From assembly GCA_022496805.1 (NCBI GenBank), contig CM040102.1, forward strand, positions 1,178,001 to 1,242,000: 64,000 nt of DNA, given 5' to 3'. A program made the translations under genes and the position numbers. Under the pieces are notes generated by a model. It did not search any database. It was not told the DNA's origin and saw nothing but the letters and a program-made list of their open reading frames with translations. Origin of the DNA: Pohlia nutans. Its lineage: Eukaryota > Streptophyta > Bryopsida > Bryales > Mniaceae. Positions 35,341 through 48,548 of this stretch are shown piece by piece. Numbering within the stretch: the first letter of the stretch is position 1; the number at the start of each line of letters is the position of its first letter.

Positions 35341-38174
35341 AGCTGCAAGCCATTGCGACTCTGAACTTGACAAGCTGCAAGCGATTGGGACTTCTATCGC
35401 AAGCCCGGATAGCAAGGTTCAGTGGTTGATGTGGTGGAACAGTTCAGAACAAACTCGGGCTGCGAGAAAGTTCCGCTCCAAAACCACCAAGGACATACTG
35501 AGTAATTGGCTAGACATGGCTTGCTGGTATACAGCGGTGAGTCTATATGCACTTCCTCTACCTGTTGATTTTGGAAATTCAATCTTTCTTGTGCTAATTC
35601 TCTTCACATTGATCACCGCAGTTCATAGACGCGGCTATCCACACGTTTAGGACCATCGCAGAGAAAGATGGGCTTGTGACTGATTACGAGGTTGCAGATA
35701 AAATTGACGTGTACCTCGAGATTTGGAGAATGAAGCTTTGGGACATTGGCTTCCCAGATGTCTTCAAGAGAAACGGCTTCAAAAAGGACGACGACTTCGC
35801 CAAACATGCGGATTCAACTTCCTTAGTCAATCGTGTCATATACCGGTTCGTTTACGAAATATCCTTCAACTCCAACACTTTGATTTACTTTGAATTACTT
35901 CATTGATTTCATGTATTTGATCATTACCATTTCTTATGCAGGTACTTCATGTTTGAGCTGGTACCGAAAAAGGCTATCACAAGGATGCTGTACCCCCTTT
36001 CTTGGCGACATGGAGCGATCTCTTTAGTGACACCTGTATGTTCAGCCCTCATCAGATGAAGATGTGGACATCGTCTCATCTCCGTAGCACTGGGTGGTAC
36101 TTGGAGTGCGGTGTCAACGCCGTACCGGACGTGGAACGGGCACTTTTTGACTACACGGAGAATGCGAAGGAAATCATCCTCTTTGACACTGTTGACGGGT
36201 CCATGGATGAGGCCGCGAAAGCCAAAGCCATTGCAAAGATACAGGCTCAAGATCTCAAGAAGAAGGAGCAGATGGCGGCCACTGCTGAGAAACGACTTGC
36301 TAAAGAAGAAGCAAAACGGATTAAAGAGGCCGAGAAGAAACAAGCAAAGAATGAGAAGACAAGATTGAAACGAGCGGAGAAGAACAAGGTTGGCATCACA
36401 AACGACTCGACGGTGGTGGATGAGGCTCAAAGCAATCGGGCACCAAAGGACGCTGGCAAAACTTTGAAAGTACCCGTGATCTCGTCTACACAGGAACGAC
36501 TCACCCAAGGACCCGTTGTTGATGAAGTTGCATCAGCCTCTCACGCTACAAACGATGAGTTCTTTCTGAATTTGTCCTTCTCATCACTCTTGCCAGAGGA
36601 CAACCCACCGCTTCCTGCCTTCAAAGACCTTGTGGCATTTTTGGAGAAGGTACCCTAAACCCTTCAACATTTCCTTCTTCTCCTGTCAACTTAAATTTCG
36701 TTGCATAAATCATCCCCGTGTTCTCTAACTCAACCACCTCTATATCTTAAATTTTGTTGCAGCATCGTGGAGATCGGGATCGAGTGTTTAAGGGTCGCCG
36801 TAATGCAAAAGCCACCGTTGACCTGATGTTGATGGACTACCCGGAGAATCTGCGCGTCCCGACTATTTCGAACCCCTCCCACAACATACCACGTTGGAAC
36901 AAGTTGGATCCTGCTACTTTGGATGCCATATTTGACTTCGCAGATCATCACATTCATGACGGTGGGGCGATGGTCGTCATCCACCCTTACGACGTGGTGG
37001 TGAAGTCTTCTGTACTCGGGTATGCAAAGAGTTATGGGTTCATGGAGAGGAAAAACTGGGTTTGCATGAATCGCTTGCACTTGTGTCATCCGAGTAAGAA
37101 GGATTTGACGGTACGTTTTGCTTAGACCTTGATCTCAACTTGGCCATGCGATATAAATCAATCCTTAAAACTCTAAACCTTATGTGTTTCTTCCTTTGAT
37201 TGTCTTCTGATGTCACAGACGCAAAGATTCGGTGCCTACCTTCTGGTGAGATCGGAAGATTCTTCCTTCGAGTTCAATCCGGTGTCGTCCATGAACGAGT
37301 TCAGAGTGGACCCTGGTTCGAACGAGTGGCTGCAAAACTACACCACCAAAATTGACCAAGCTATGAACGGCTCCAAGCCCTGGCGTGGACCCCGAGAGAA
37401 GAGCAAAGGCTTTTGGCAAGTTCTAATTGAGGCTTGTTCCAAGCCCATAGACATTGTTCTAGACTGCCACGCCATGACTGGTGAATCCCTAAACCCTTAC
37501 TAGCTTTGAAGTTTTTACATTTAATCGACGAAGTTCTATCTATCTATTCATAGTACTTGTTTTCATAGACATTGTATGTGTATTCCAGGCGCTTCCATTC
37601 ATGCTTGCAGGAATGTCAATCGCCACATTGTGGCTTTAGAGGAAGACAAGGCCATCTTTGATGTTCTCATCGCTCCTTTGGCGCGTGCGAAGGCTACCCT
37701 ACCATCGCCACAGCCTTCCGGATCGAAGCGTTCTCAGGACCCAGACAATATGGAGGTCGTACCATCGCAGGTCAAGAGAAGAAAAACGAGTAAGTAAGTT
37801 TGTTTTAATTCAAATTCCCTAGCTCTTTGATTCTGAACTCATTTCAGGAAGCTGAATGTACTAATGTTATCCATAGGTGTCATAGCTTCTCAATTGGAAT
37901 GAGCCCTCCTGGACACAATCCATTTTTTGCTGCCCGGATGTTCTTTCCAAGTCCTCCGAAACCATATGAGCTCCCGGTGTACGTGGAGCCACTAGCTAGG
38001 GCATTTGCAGAGAATAGCCTGGATGAAGTGGACATGACTGAGGGAGTACCTGATACCGGCGTTTCACAGTACTTGGACTTAGAGGCTGCGGAGTCATCTC
38101 GCACCCATAGTTCTAGCTCTTTTTCTAGAACATCCTCTTCTACACATGAAGACTCCTGTGATGACTCCTCGTAG
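35341..38174 (+). pseudogene. ParB-like/DNA methyltransferase fusion, copy B (5'-truncated)
   Basis: Seven exons align with copies A and C: about 35341-35536, 35622-35845, 35942-36649, 36763-37110, 37219-37480, 37589-37789 and 37877-38174, all with GT-AG junctions. Landmarks are MWWNSSEQTR, a Lys/Ala/Glu-rich helix, putative motif IV MDYPENLRVPTIS, PWRGPREK, and motif I DCHAMTGASIHAC followed by NRHIVALEEDKAIF. The C-terminus is Ser-rich like copy C. A single-base indel in the A run at about 35967-35971 breaks the frame in the exon beginning YFMFEL. No in-frame nonsense codon was seen, so this copy is fairly young. The ParB-like 5' half is missing, replaced by the palindrome array. The stop lies 386 bp from the right tip of element 2. 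Confidence 0.7.
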
Positions 38175-38449
38175 TGTAATGTACTCTGCATTCCTATGTT
38201 ATTTTATGATTGGTAGTGAGACTGAAACGTCCACTTCACTTTGGTTCTCGTAGCAGGATTATATTTTCACATCACTGTCTTTTGTGGTCGTTGATGCATT
38301 CACGAATTGATATACCCTTTCTACAACATTCACCTACATCACGACTGAGCTCACCCCTAAACCCTAAACACTGATCTAAAATTCAACCTAAGTTTGCATG
38401 GATACAACATTTATGACCCTAAATCCCTCAATCCCTATTCGTGATGGTT

Positions 38450-38485
38450 CCACGGTCATAGACCCTCGTCCCACGGTCATAGGTT
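38450..38485 (+). promoter_or_regulatory. Subterminal motif pair, element 2 right end
   Basis: CCACGGTCATAGACC at 38450 and CCACGGTCATAGGTT at 38471, about 75-110 bases from the tip and pointing toward it. Confidence 0.6.
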
Positions 38486-38560
38486 CTTTTCTTACTGCCA
38501 GAAAAAAATCTCAAAAAATCCTACGCTCTCCGCTCTTGTGCTCACATACTAGCACCCCCG

Positions 38561-38569
38561 CTCGAAGGG
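38561..38569. other. Target-site duplication of element 2, right
   Basis: CTCGAAGGG, identical to 24517-24525. Confidence 0.85.
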
Positions 38570-38879
38570 TAGTGCTCGTGCACGAGCGCGACTCTTGGGA
38601 TGTGACGATAAAATTTCATGGTTCAAGTCGTCTTCTTGTTTTAAGACAAGCGGTAAAAGCCAGTCAATACCATTACGAAAAGGAGCCTGATTTTAGTTTT
38701 TAATTATAGATCCGTGTTGCAATAGTTTTTAATTATAGATCCGTGATCCGTCCTGAATTTATTATGATAGAGTCCAGAGGATACACATTTGGATTTTTCC
38801 ATGAATTCTACTACTCGATCCATTCACCAACACTATTCAGCACTCTGCTTTTCACCAAGATTCCTAGGTTTATAACATC
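38570..38879. other. Gap between element 2 and the split MULE gene
   Basis: No gene. Contains GCTCGTGCACGAGC and a short direct repeat of TTTTTAATTATAGATCCGTG near 38697-38740. It is part of the DNA that element 2 inserted into. Confidence 0.4.
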
Positions 38880-39969
38880 TGCACATAGAGATGTTCTGAC
38901 TTAAAGCCCGTATCCAATGCTCATCGAGGACATGGTCTGTTCACGACGAATGGCCACTAAGAACCCTTCGTAAACGGCTGACTAATTCATAGAGCGCTAT
39001 ATATCACCAATTGTAGCGATGTAGAGACCTGTCCCTCTACTCTCCGACAGCCGTTGCCAGTGGCTATATGCGATTTCGCCTAGATTACACGATGGTAAAT
39101 CCGCCTCCACGCAAATGTTCAGATCTTGATCGCAACATTAGAAAGGTTCAATGACATCGATAATCAAAATACTGACCTCTGTTTCAGCAGTATATTTTCA
39201 CAACATTGATTCGAGATATTACCAGGTCAAAGAAGCCGCCCCATTGACGGTATCTGAAGTGCCAGAATCCTAACCAATCATCCAGCTGTCGCACTCCATC
39301 TTCGCTGGCAGCTCCTGAAGATAACCACATATCTCTTATGTAGTGGTACAGCTTTTCAGACTCCCAAGCGGTCTTAGCCTCTTTGTAATCTTTACAGAGT
39401 TTCTTGTGCAACTCTTGAATGTTTTGCTCAATATTCTCCAGTGTCACCCGTTCCAATGAACCGGTCCAATCCATATCAAGACATCTCTCCCTACCAACCA
39501 ACTTACAGTTTGGATCCCCATTCCCGTATACGACCCTCACAGCCTCCCAGTTAGCTTCATGTGGGTCCGCTATAAATCCCTTGAAGTAGGGATTGGGAAC
39601 CCCGTTTCTTTCCATTACCTGATTCAAAGCTACCCACATGTGCTTCTGCAACTCTGCATCGTTGTTGCTAATCTCACATGTGGCTATGGTCATCAAGTGA
39701 CCAAATTCTGCATCAAAAACATGACAAGACATTGTTGTGTATCCAACCACTCTCCTGATATGGTCAAACATGATCCAGCAACTCGCTAGATCTGCTCCTG
39801 GCTGCATCCGCTTCACAAGATCAACCCCACAGCCCGATCCATCTTCCGACATCTTGAACAAGTACATCCGCTCAGTGCAATCATCAACGATGTCGCTCTG
39901 CTGAATGAACGAGTAAGGGCACTCGATTCTCAACCGTTCAACATCATTGTCTACACCTAGGTCAGCCTC
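38880..39969 (-). pseudogene. MULE-type transposase, copy 2, 3' part (split by element 1)
   Basis: On the minus strand this continues the gene whose 5' part is at 59796-59305. It begins inside EADLGVDNDVERLR and runs through FDHIRRVVGYTTMSCHVFD, YFKGFIADPHEANWEAVR and RQWGGFFDL. An intron follows (donor near 39223), then the LPSC-type exon and a degenerate end near 38.88 kb. The DDE-like region is uninterrupted over about 250 residues. Like copy 1 it lacks the SWIM-finger region. Homology with copy 1 continues about 60 bases past the end of the coding sequence, so the two were amplified as the same truncated form. Confidence 0.65.
39960..39969. other. Target-site duplication of element 1, left
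   Basis: GGTCAGCCTC, repeated at 59305-59314. The exact TSD length is ambiguous (9 to 12 bp) because the tip bases extend the match. MULE copy 1 shows the uninterrupted target (minus-strand GAGGCTGACC near 17.78 kb). Confidence 0.75.
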
Positions 39970-40060
39970 CAGGAATGCTGTCGTGTGAGCGGTGAGCAGT
40001 GAGCAGTGAGCAGTGAGCAGTAACTTCGTAGTATTTTTGAAGACTATGTTCAGTGAAACA

Positions 40061-40139
40061 GGCCCTATAACCGTTGTTTGAAGATGAATTTTGGAAAATG
40101 TTTCCAACTACATTAACAGAAAAGACCCTATTTCCGTGG
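40061..40139 (-). promoter_or_regulatory. Subterminal motif pair, element 1 left end
   Basis: GGCCCTATAACCGTTG (40061-40076) and GACCCTATTTCCGTGG (40124-40139), inverted forms of CCACGGNNATAGGTC, 90-170 bases from the tip. Confidence 0.55.
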
Positions 40140-40875
40140 TTGTAGGGTATTTGTTTGGTGGAGGTCCCACTCGAGAGGTACATTCCAATTAGGTGGTTTA
40201 AAGAGTACATTGAATGCTAATGTCAAGTACATAGAAAACAATACACAACAAAAAAAAATGGGTTTTGTATGTTCACGTTAAAGTTTTGATTAATTTGTGT
40301 CAAATTTTCAAAGTCTTGTGTTGAATTTCTAACTTGTAAGGTATACATTTAAAATAAAAATATCCAAAAATATTCTATAGTTCAAAATAGTACAACATCC
40401 AAAATTAATTTTTTGGTTCATAAAACAACCTTTTAAAAAAGACTTCAAAAAGTGCTGTGATTTCTTAAATCATCAGAAATAGAGTTTTATATTGGAAGAT
40501 TAAAAAACAAAATTTATGGAAGTCTATACACGAAAAACAGTGAAGAAATTATAACTAAGTAATTAACAATATCACTGAGTAATTAACAAGTTTGCAATGT
40601 AATTGTCATTTTGTTGTGTTCAATAGAAATGTCATTCTAAGCATCATTCTGCTAGCAAGTAATTGTTGTTGTTCTGGTTCCTAGTGCAAACTCCCTGTTC
40701 AACATCCAATGTTGTTGTGGTTTATTTACTCTTCTTTTCAACACGTTTCAGCAGGTTGGGCGGGGGATTTGCTGAGTTAGAAGTTAGGCTTTGTGAATTC
40801 ACTTTATAGATACTCCACATCTTAGACCCTCACATGACAATTGCGATGGCAATGAATCAATGAATCACATCTTAG
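40140..40875. other. AT-rich 3' flank of MTase copy C
   Basis: No gene. AT-rich sequence between the left subterminal region of element 1 and the stop of copy C. No strong repeat was seen. Confidence 0.4.
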
Positions 40876-43800
40876 TCAACTGAAATCCAAAGAGTCGCTA
40901 GAACTAGAAGAACTACCGGAAGAGAAACCAACCTTTGCATCCAAATCTAAGAACCTATGCACTCTGAATCCAAGTCTCTTTGACTTTGATTGTATGCGAC
41001 TAGAGCATTTGGGAGGTTCTTCTACAAAGGCATGAGCTAATGGCTGTATATAGCAAGGTAGATCAAATGAATCATCAAGACTTTTGATATCCTCCAATAG
41101 ACCTCGAATACCACGGACCCTTGTACCTCTGCATCATTAGAGGAAGTAGTGCATCAGAAATTGGAAATGGCGTTTTGTAATTATTGGTAAAGAGAGGGTT
41201 GAAGATAAAAGATAGTATTGAAGTAAATGAAGCAAGAATTGAGTTAAACTTACTTACAGAATCTCGGCCGTTTGACCTTCACGGTGGGGACATCGTCATC
41301 ATCAACGGCAAGGGGAGGTGCCCTCTTCATATTAGATGGAGAAGAAGAAATCTTAGGGTCCATCAGTGTCTGAAGCACTCCTTTGAAGATATCGGGGTCA
41401 GACTCCAGGGCAATGATATGGCGTCCAGTCAAGCGGCAAGCATGAATGGAGGCTCCTGCAAAGCAAATCCAGTACATAGTAATTGAGATTGACTCCATGT
41501 AATACAAGTGATGCCAAAATCAAATTATGTCTAGTATAAACTCACCAGTAGAGGCATTGTAATCCAATATTACATCTCCAGGGTTAGAGGAAGCTTTGAT
41601 GAGGACTTGCAAAAATCGGGGATCCTTCTCTCGAGCACCCCTCCAAGGAATACTCTCATTCATCAATTGGCTTTTGGAAGTAGTGAAATTGTGTAAGAGA
41701 TCATCAGCTTCTAAATCAATCCCTGCATCCTGCACTTCACGAATGATTCGCAGCACAAATTTGGACTGAACTAGATTGTCTTTAATGCTCTCTCGGACAA
41801 ATAGCAGTACCCAAAAGCGCCGTGTCTGCGTTGGCAAAATTTAAATGGAATCGTTAAAATGATACAACAAATCTTGATGGGTGAAAGTCATTAATGAATA
41901 ACGCAAAAGGATGTAGATGAGGAGACAGTCATTACCGTGCGTGCAGGATCTCTAAAGGAGGTCAACCGAAGCTCGTTAATGCCCCACCAATCCTTGTACA
42001 TCTTGTAACCATATTCAGTAGCCCAACCAAGCACATCTTTGCGTATAGATGGACTCTCAGGAAGGAACATTAACAGAGCTCCATCATCAGATAAGTGTTG
42101 AACAGCATAGGCAAACAAGATCTCCACAAAATCGTCAACATCGGTCTTGTTCCAGTCGGGAACTATAGTGGAGGGATTAGAAATGCCAAGGACAGGAAGG
42201 TTGTCCGGAATATCTGCAATGAGCATATCTAAACATGCATCGGGATTCACCACGCCTCCTAACTTGCGAGATTTTGATTTCTCCACCTGCAAGCAATTTA
42301 AACCGAACTATTCAAAGTTATAAACAATACAGTGCAAACATTCTGAATATAAGAAGAAACAATTAAAACATTTGAATACAACATTCTAGAAAGTACCTTC
42401 TTAGCAAACTCCAGAATTTGAGTCCACGGAGCTGGTGTCAAGTCGCTCTTGAGCTTCAACTCCCCAAGGGCGATGAGGGACTCGTTGAGAACTAGAGCTT
42501 GTGAGTGGATGCCGTGGTTTCGAGCGCCAAGGGAAGATTGAGCAACAACCTGGGACGGTTGAAAATTCAAGGAAGGTACTTGTACAGAAGGTACATGTGT
42601 CGAAGGTACCTGTAATGATGCAACTACAACAGGAAGTGGAGCTGCATTTCCAGTCTTTGGCTTAGACTTCTGGGAAGACGTGGAGTCTGCAGGTGATTTG
42701 GTAGCCTTACCTCTACCACGCTTGCCTTTCTCAGGCTCTACTACAGTGGGCTCTGGTGCTATATCAAGATCATCATCATCATCCTCCAAAACGTGAACTT
42801 GTGTTAGCGGAAGAGCAGCCTTCTTCTCATCTTCTTCCTCTGCAGGAGCGTAGTTTTTAGCACACTCAACATACCGTGGGGAAGCGTGAAGCTCAATGAG
42901 CTTGAATGCACGGAATTGGGTTGCAGTAAAAACACAAGATGACAAGGATTTATCAAGCCAGGCACCAAAAAACTTTGGCATAAACTTGGATTCAATGGCT
43001 CCCTTGTCAAGTAGCTCTCTCTTGAAGTACCTAAAAGAAAACCAATGAAAAAATATCATTTAAAGATGGGTATGCCATGAAAGAGCCAAACAAGAAAAAA
43101 AATTGAAATTAGAATAAGAGTGAGAAATTATCATGTATACCTATACATGAGACGTTTCACAGCATTTTTTGTTCCATCTTGGACTTTGAAAGCAAAAGTG
43201 CGAGAGTAGCCATTGTTCTTCTTGAGAATAAAATAGTAAGCACGATCCCAAACTAAAATCCTCCACTTCTCAACATATGCATTGATATTGTCCAGCTCAG
43301 GACGGGCAGACCAATCAATTTGAATCTTCTCTGAGTCTAAAGTATTAATCACTTCCGATGCCACAAAATCCTCCAACTGTGGAAAAAAAGGTACAAGGAC
43401 AATATAATCTTTACATTCGAACCATGAATTATGCAAATAGGTATTGTTACAATTGTATACTACATTAATAGTCAACTTGAAAGTAACAAATTCCAACATT
43501 TGCATGAATGAATATACTGAAATTTAAAAATTTAAAACATTACATACCTCAGCCCAAAATGCTGCTCGTGGAAGCCAACCCTCAAATGTAGCATCAGTGA
43601 AACCTAGAGGGGGAAAATGTAAAGCATCACGAGAGATGGCAGAGGAGTTCCACCATTTCAGCCAACTCACCCGAAACTGCGGTTGAACAATAGTGGTTGA
43701 GATCTTCTGAAGCTTCTCAGAAGTCATCTCAGGTTTTTCATGGGCACTCCAATGTGCATTGATCTGGAGCAAAATGCATTATAAGTATGTAACTGAAAAC

Positions 43801-46800
43801 AACTTTGAGCCAATTGAAAGAAGTGAAGTGCGTTGGATAATTTACCTCTGCTAAAAACTGAGGACCGTGCTTCGGATTTGCTATTGAAACCATCTTGTCA
43901 TATACCGTTTTTTTCTCTTTCAGTGCCGCCTTGTATGCTAGAGTCATAGCGTCACTCAATCCTTTTGCTTTTTGCAACTCTGTTGGTGTTTTTTCATAGT
44001 ACAGACGACATGCTTCGTCGGATGCAGCAGCAATGTCATGCTATAAAAATTGTAGATAAAAGTTAATAAACTTGATTTAATTCTTAAAGCATACAATATG
44101 AGAAATGGTGGGTGAAGGTTTTGGAGAACATACCCTGTATAAGAATGTGATGAAAACCTCACTTGTAAGAGGATGCCATGAAAACGGAGGCTTTCTGTTT
44201 TCGCATTTCTTGTATTCTTCAGGCGTGAGTAAAGACTTGAAATCTTGCAGTGGAAGAGATCCAAAGCTGTTCATATGGTGAAGTTGATGAATCAAATTTG
44301 TCTTTACATGAGAGTGCTCCGTAGACCTGAAGAAATTGGAATGACAATGTTAATGATCACAAATAATTGAATAAAACATTTCACAGAACTACAAAATCGC
44401 GTTGAGGGGAATTCACCTGTTTATATCATTCATGGCCTCTATAAGGACTCCCGTGTGTCCCAAAGTCACTAGAAGTCGACATTCGACAGCATAATGCCAA
44501 TCAAGCACTGTAGAGTGCCTTGATGCAATGTAAGGGTACCAAGTCATGAGCCTATGGTTCCCATCCCAAACAAAAAACATTTTGTTTGAAAAAATTGAGA
44601 GATCGGGATCAAGCTTCAAAAACTCTTCGAATTCAGAGTTTCTCTGAATCCAGTGCTCATTCCAAGTATCCATGAGATCCTGGGAAACATCCATAGAGGA
44701 ACCGTGATCATTAGTAATGGAAACATAAAAACATCGATCACCACCTCTATAGCCAGACCAGAAATCCTGCTCAAGCCTCTTTATGTCTGACTGGAGAATT
44801 GGCCTAACTAGAGGAAGAGCAACCATTATGCACAGAGGAATGAGAAGCTGATACTTCTTTGTTTCAGGCAAGAAAAGAAGACTCTGGATCAAAGCATTTG
44901 AATCCAATTTTTGTTTCCTACGAAACTAGACCTCAGTGTCACCAATTGACAATCCCTCATCGCCCTGGGAATCGTCCTGGGAATTGTCCCCACATCCATC
45001 TTGAGGTAGGGCTTCATCAGAATCCTGTAGTCATATATATCTCATTAGTTACCATGTTATAGTACAATCGTTGTAGAGAGAAAAATCAAAACTTTGGGGG
45101 TGGAATTGAACCTACCGGCATCGAGAGAAAAATGGCTATAGAAAGAATATCGATTTCAATTTAAAAACAACATTTAAAGTTCCTTTGCATATTGCCCTTG
45201 GAGCCCCAAGTATCCTTTTGGTACCAAGAGGTCCGATTGGGCACAATATGCTACATACCATTTGAATGGAATTGGAATAGTCTACAACCTTCACTTTGCA
45301 ATTCCATACAAAAATTATAAATTTTTTATCTTAACAAAGTGTATCAATGGTTCTAAACCCTAGCTAATAGCCTAGAACTTTGATAGACTAAACAGTTGAA
45401 AGGCCATATTTGTTTTGTTGAGACTTTTCAAGGATTTGAGAGAGAATGCTACTTTTAAGAAAATTTCATTTTAAAATAATAATTGCTAAAGGACAAATAC
45501 TTTAGTAGGGATTCCAAAAGTTAGTGTTGTTACATATTTGTTTAAAAATACAAGCAAAGAGATGAAACGGTATATCTTTGAATCGAAAAGTCTCAATATA
45601 ACTAATATGACCTTTGTTAGTTTGGAGAAAATATAAATCAATATACGTTAAGAGCCTAGCTAGCAAGCGTGCTCTAGGGACTAATAATGCAAACCATAAC
45701 TAGCATTTGTGAAAGATAAGATTAAGGACTGATTGAATGAAGTTGGAAAAATGCTATGAACTGGTTTCTTGATCCAACCTTCTGTACCCTCTCGGTACCG
45801 AGATACCAACTGAATAGACATAGCAAATCGAACATTTGAACAACAAATTACAAGACTGTTTCAACAACACCCGTTAACCAAGTAAAAGAGTTATATTGTT
45901 TCCACGTGTTCACATGAGCTTCAGAAGAAACCACTTCAGAAACAAAGCCAAAAATCAATACGTGCTTATATCCAAGTACCTTCTGTCCCAAGCAATCTAT
46001 AGGACTCTTAAGAACCTGCATGCTTTAACACGAATAGAATGAAGACGAAGAAGGTCAGAACAACAGAAAAAAATGAAGTGAATCGTCTTAAGTTGTACTA
46101 TGGAGAAAAGGTAGTAAGTTCAGTTCTTTGCATTTTGCAAGTTCGGCTCAGTTTCATGAAGGTGGACATAGAGTCAGTTCAGTTATGCTACAGCTGTAGC
46201 TCGAAGTAATATCGATTACGAATGAAAATCCTCCGGAAGTAGCATCTGATTGCAACCTCCCTTCAATCTATCATCTAGCATGCTTGAGAACTCTGATTGT
46301 CATCACCCTGCTTCAGAACTCTAATTGTCATCACCCTGCTTCAGAACTCTGATTGTCATCACCCTGCTTCAGAACTCTGATTATCATCTAGCATGCTTGA
46401 GAACTCTGAATAACCCGCCATCACCCTTCTACAACAAGCTTTGTAAGCTACAACAAGCTTTGTCCTGATCATTGATACTGCAGAAAACGTTGTGCATTTC
46501 ATATCTCCTTAAGGCTTTATTTCGGCATTCTAGTTTCTTACGAGTTGATATATCCAACCCAGTGGTCGAAAATTCCAGATTGTAATTCTTCAACGTTCGT
46601 CTATCCTTTTCTCAATGTTCGTGAGGTGTAATCTCTCCAAAATCTCGAACTACGAGCCTCCGGTACTCTCCGAAATTCACCCTCTCGGTATCGAGAAGCT
46701 CAAACTGTGAGCCTCCGGAACTCGTCATTGCTTAAGAAATCATCTTCCCTTCAAACACTGAAAGATACTCACCTAAGGTACTAGCCGAAATTCACCCTCT

Positions 46801-47967
46801 CGGTACCGAGAAGCTCAAACTGCAAGCCTCCGGAACTCGTCATTGCTAAAGAAATTAAACACCTTCCCTTCGATCACTGAAAGATACTCACCTAGGTACT
46901 CTCTGAAATTCACCCTCTCGGTACCGAGAAGCTCAAACTGCGAGCCTCCGGAACTCGTCATTGCTAAAGAAATTAAACACCTTCCCTTTGATCATTGAAA
47001 GATACTCACCTAGGTACTCTCTGAAATTCACCCTCTCGGTACCGAGAAGCTCAATCTGCAAGCCTCCGAAAGTCGTCATTACTTAAGAAAGCACCTTTCA
47101 TTTAAACACCGCAAGATACTGAAAGTCACCCTCTCGGTACCGAGAAGCTCAAACAGCGGATTTCGGTGAGTACAATCTTACCTGATCGAGACCAAGGTCG
47201 GGCCGCAGAAATCCGTGATCGTCAAAGCCTACAAAGATGCCTTCCTTTCTAGCACTCCGACAAACAGTTTCAGTGAATGTGCTGCCGTGCTCACGATGCT
47301 TGAATTTGTATAAATTGAGTTGGAAATGCTCGATGAACACTTCTTCCGGGGCCTATACAGCGCTAGTAATGACGTCATTGAATGAGAGGTCCCGTAGTCT
47401 AGTAGTCAGGACTCACTATCTTCCTCTGAACTTTGGTCCAAAGAGCGACCGTAAATGACCGCTCTGTAAGATTGTACTTACAAAAATTCACCCTCTCGGT
47501 ACCGAGAAGCTCAAACAGCGAGCACAAAGAAGTCGTCATTGCTTAAGAAAACACCTTCCTTTTAAACACCGAAAGGTCAATTGCTTAAAACGATCGTTTT
47601 CAAGAAACCACTATTGCACGTTCTTATAATCTAAAAGACTCTTCAACATCAAAGAAGTAACTAACATAAGATACATCAAATACAATAATGGCAACATCGC
47701 CACTAACCTTCGAATATAGGGTACCTTTTGAATTGATGCTGTTGATGTCGTTGGTGGGAGGATATTGCTCGGTTGCTGAGATTCAGCAACAATGTTTTGC
47801 ACGGTAGCCTGCTTCCCAACCTCGTCATCTTCGCCGGTGATGCCAGCCTCCTCCACCGCTTCCCCCTACACAGCAAGCAGCAAGCGGTTTGATGAAAATT
47901 TGCAAGCTTGATTCAAAATCACGTCACCCACACAACAAAATATGAGCTAGGGTTTGAAGCGTACCAT
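40876..47967 (-). CDS. ParB-like/DNA methyltransferase fusion, copy C (near-intact, one TAG)
   Basis: Twelve or thirteen minus-strand exons with GT-AG junctions: ATG at 47967-47965 alone in exon 1, then 47865-47725, 47352-47182, 45024-44417, 44326-44134, 44040-43846, 43763-43548, 43376-43141, 43030-42397, 42286-41936, 41825-41546, 41455-41258 and 41128-40876. About 1,000 residues. The N-terminal half looks ParB/sulfiredoxin-like: RSARKEGIFVGF, then FFVWDGNHRLMTW with the GNHRL loop, then LLVTLGHTGVLIEAMNDINR. The C-terminal half is a beta-class methyltransferase: putative motif IV ADIPDNLPVLGIS, a DWNK helix, PWRGAREK, and motif I LDYNASTG-ASIHAC with ALESD. A Lys/Pro linker separates the halves. 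The only visible lesion is TAG at 44928-44926 after GDTEV. Reinitiation at 44907 would keep most of the protein. Substrate (adenine or cytosine) is undetermined, and DIPDN departs from the usual DPPY/SPPY. If made, it could modify element DNA; that is inference. Confidence 0.7.
45060..47180. repeat. Intron 3 of copy C with 118-bp tandem repeats
   Basis: Units of about 115-118 bp with the palindromic box CCTCTCGGTACCGAGAAGC recur at 46682, 46797, 46915, 47033 and 47131, and again at 47493 in the preceding intron. A 28-29-bp repeat (GCTTCAGAACTCTGATTGTC) occupies 46282-46410. The remainder, 45.1-46.2 kb, is AT-rich with no gene. Confidence 0.75.
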
Positions 47968-48548
47968 GGGCCTGCGCGCGATGGAAAAGAGAAAGAGAAA
48001 ACAAACAAAAACTAGCAGATCGATGCAGTGAAGGAGGCCGGAGTGCAATTTCTAGTGAGAGATAAACTTAAGAAGAAAATCTTAGGGTTCTGAGTCAGAT
48101 TGGAATGCTTGAAGGAAATGAGCAAGGATCGAGGGAAATGAGGATGCATGGGCTGGGGTGGACCACAAGCAGGATGAGGCTCGGGTGGATGCTTGGGTTG
48201 GTGTGGACCATAAGCAGGATGAGGCTCAGGCGGAGACTCGGGTGCAGGCTCAGATAACAAAGGAGTACCGAACTTAGATATTCTAAATGTAGCAACCCTT
48301 GCACAGAAGTAGATTCTCAGCTCAAAAGTAAACGAAAGCACTATTCAGACGTGCATGACGTGTACATCAGATGACCATTGCACAAATCTACATGAGATGA
48401 CCATACATGAGTCTGGGGTCATTATATTTGAAGCATTATCACCCTTGCTGGTTCTGTTGGATTTTGGTGAGAGGTATAATTCTGTCTTTAAATTCATCAC
48501 GACTGGTAATGACTGAATAATTCAGTAATTTGGGATTCTCCACAGTAC
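47968..48548 (-). promoter_or_regulatory. 5' flank of MTase copy C
   Basis: No ORF of note. The sequence contains a duplicated GGATGAGGCTC / CACCCGAGCCTC stretch (48145-48240) and lies upstream of the exon-1 ATG. It is inferred to hold the promoter; no core element could be fixed. Confidence 0.3.

Noticed and set aside
39988..40020. Telomere-like 7-bp repeat (GTGAGCA)n
   Set aside because: The period is 7 bp as in plant telomeres, but the sequence differs and it occurs only just inside transposon tips.
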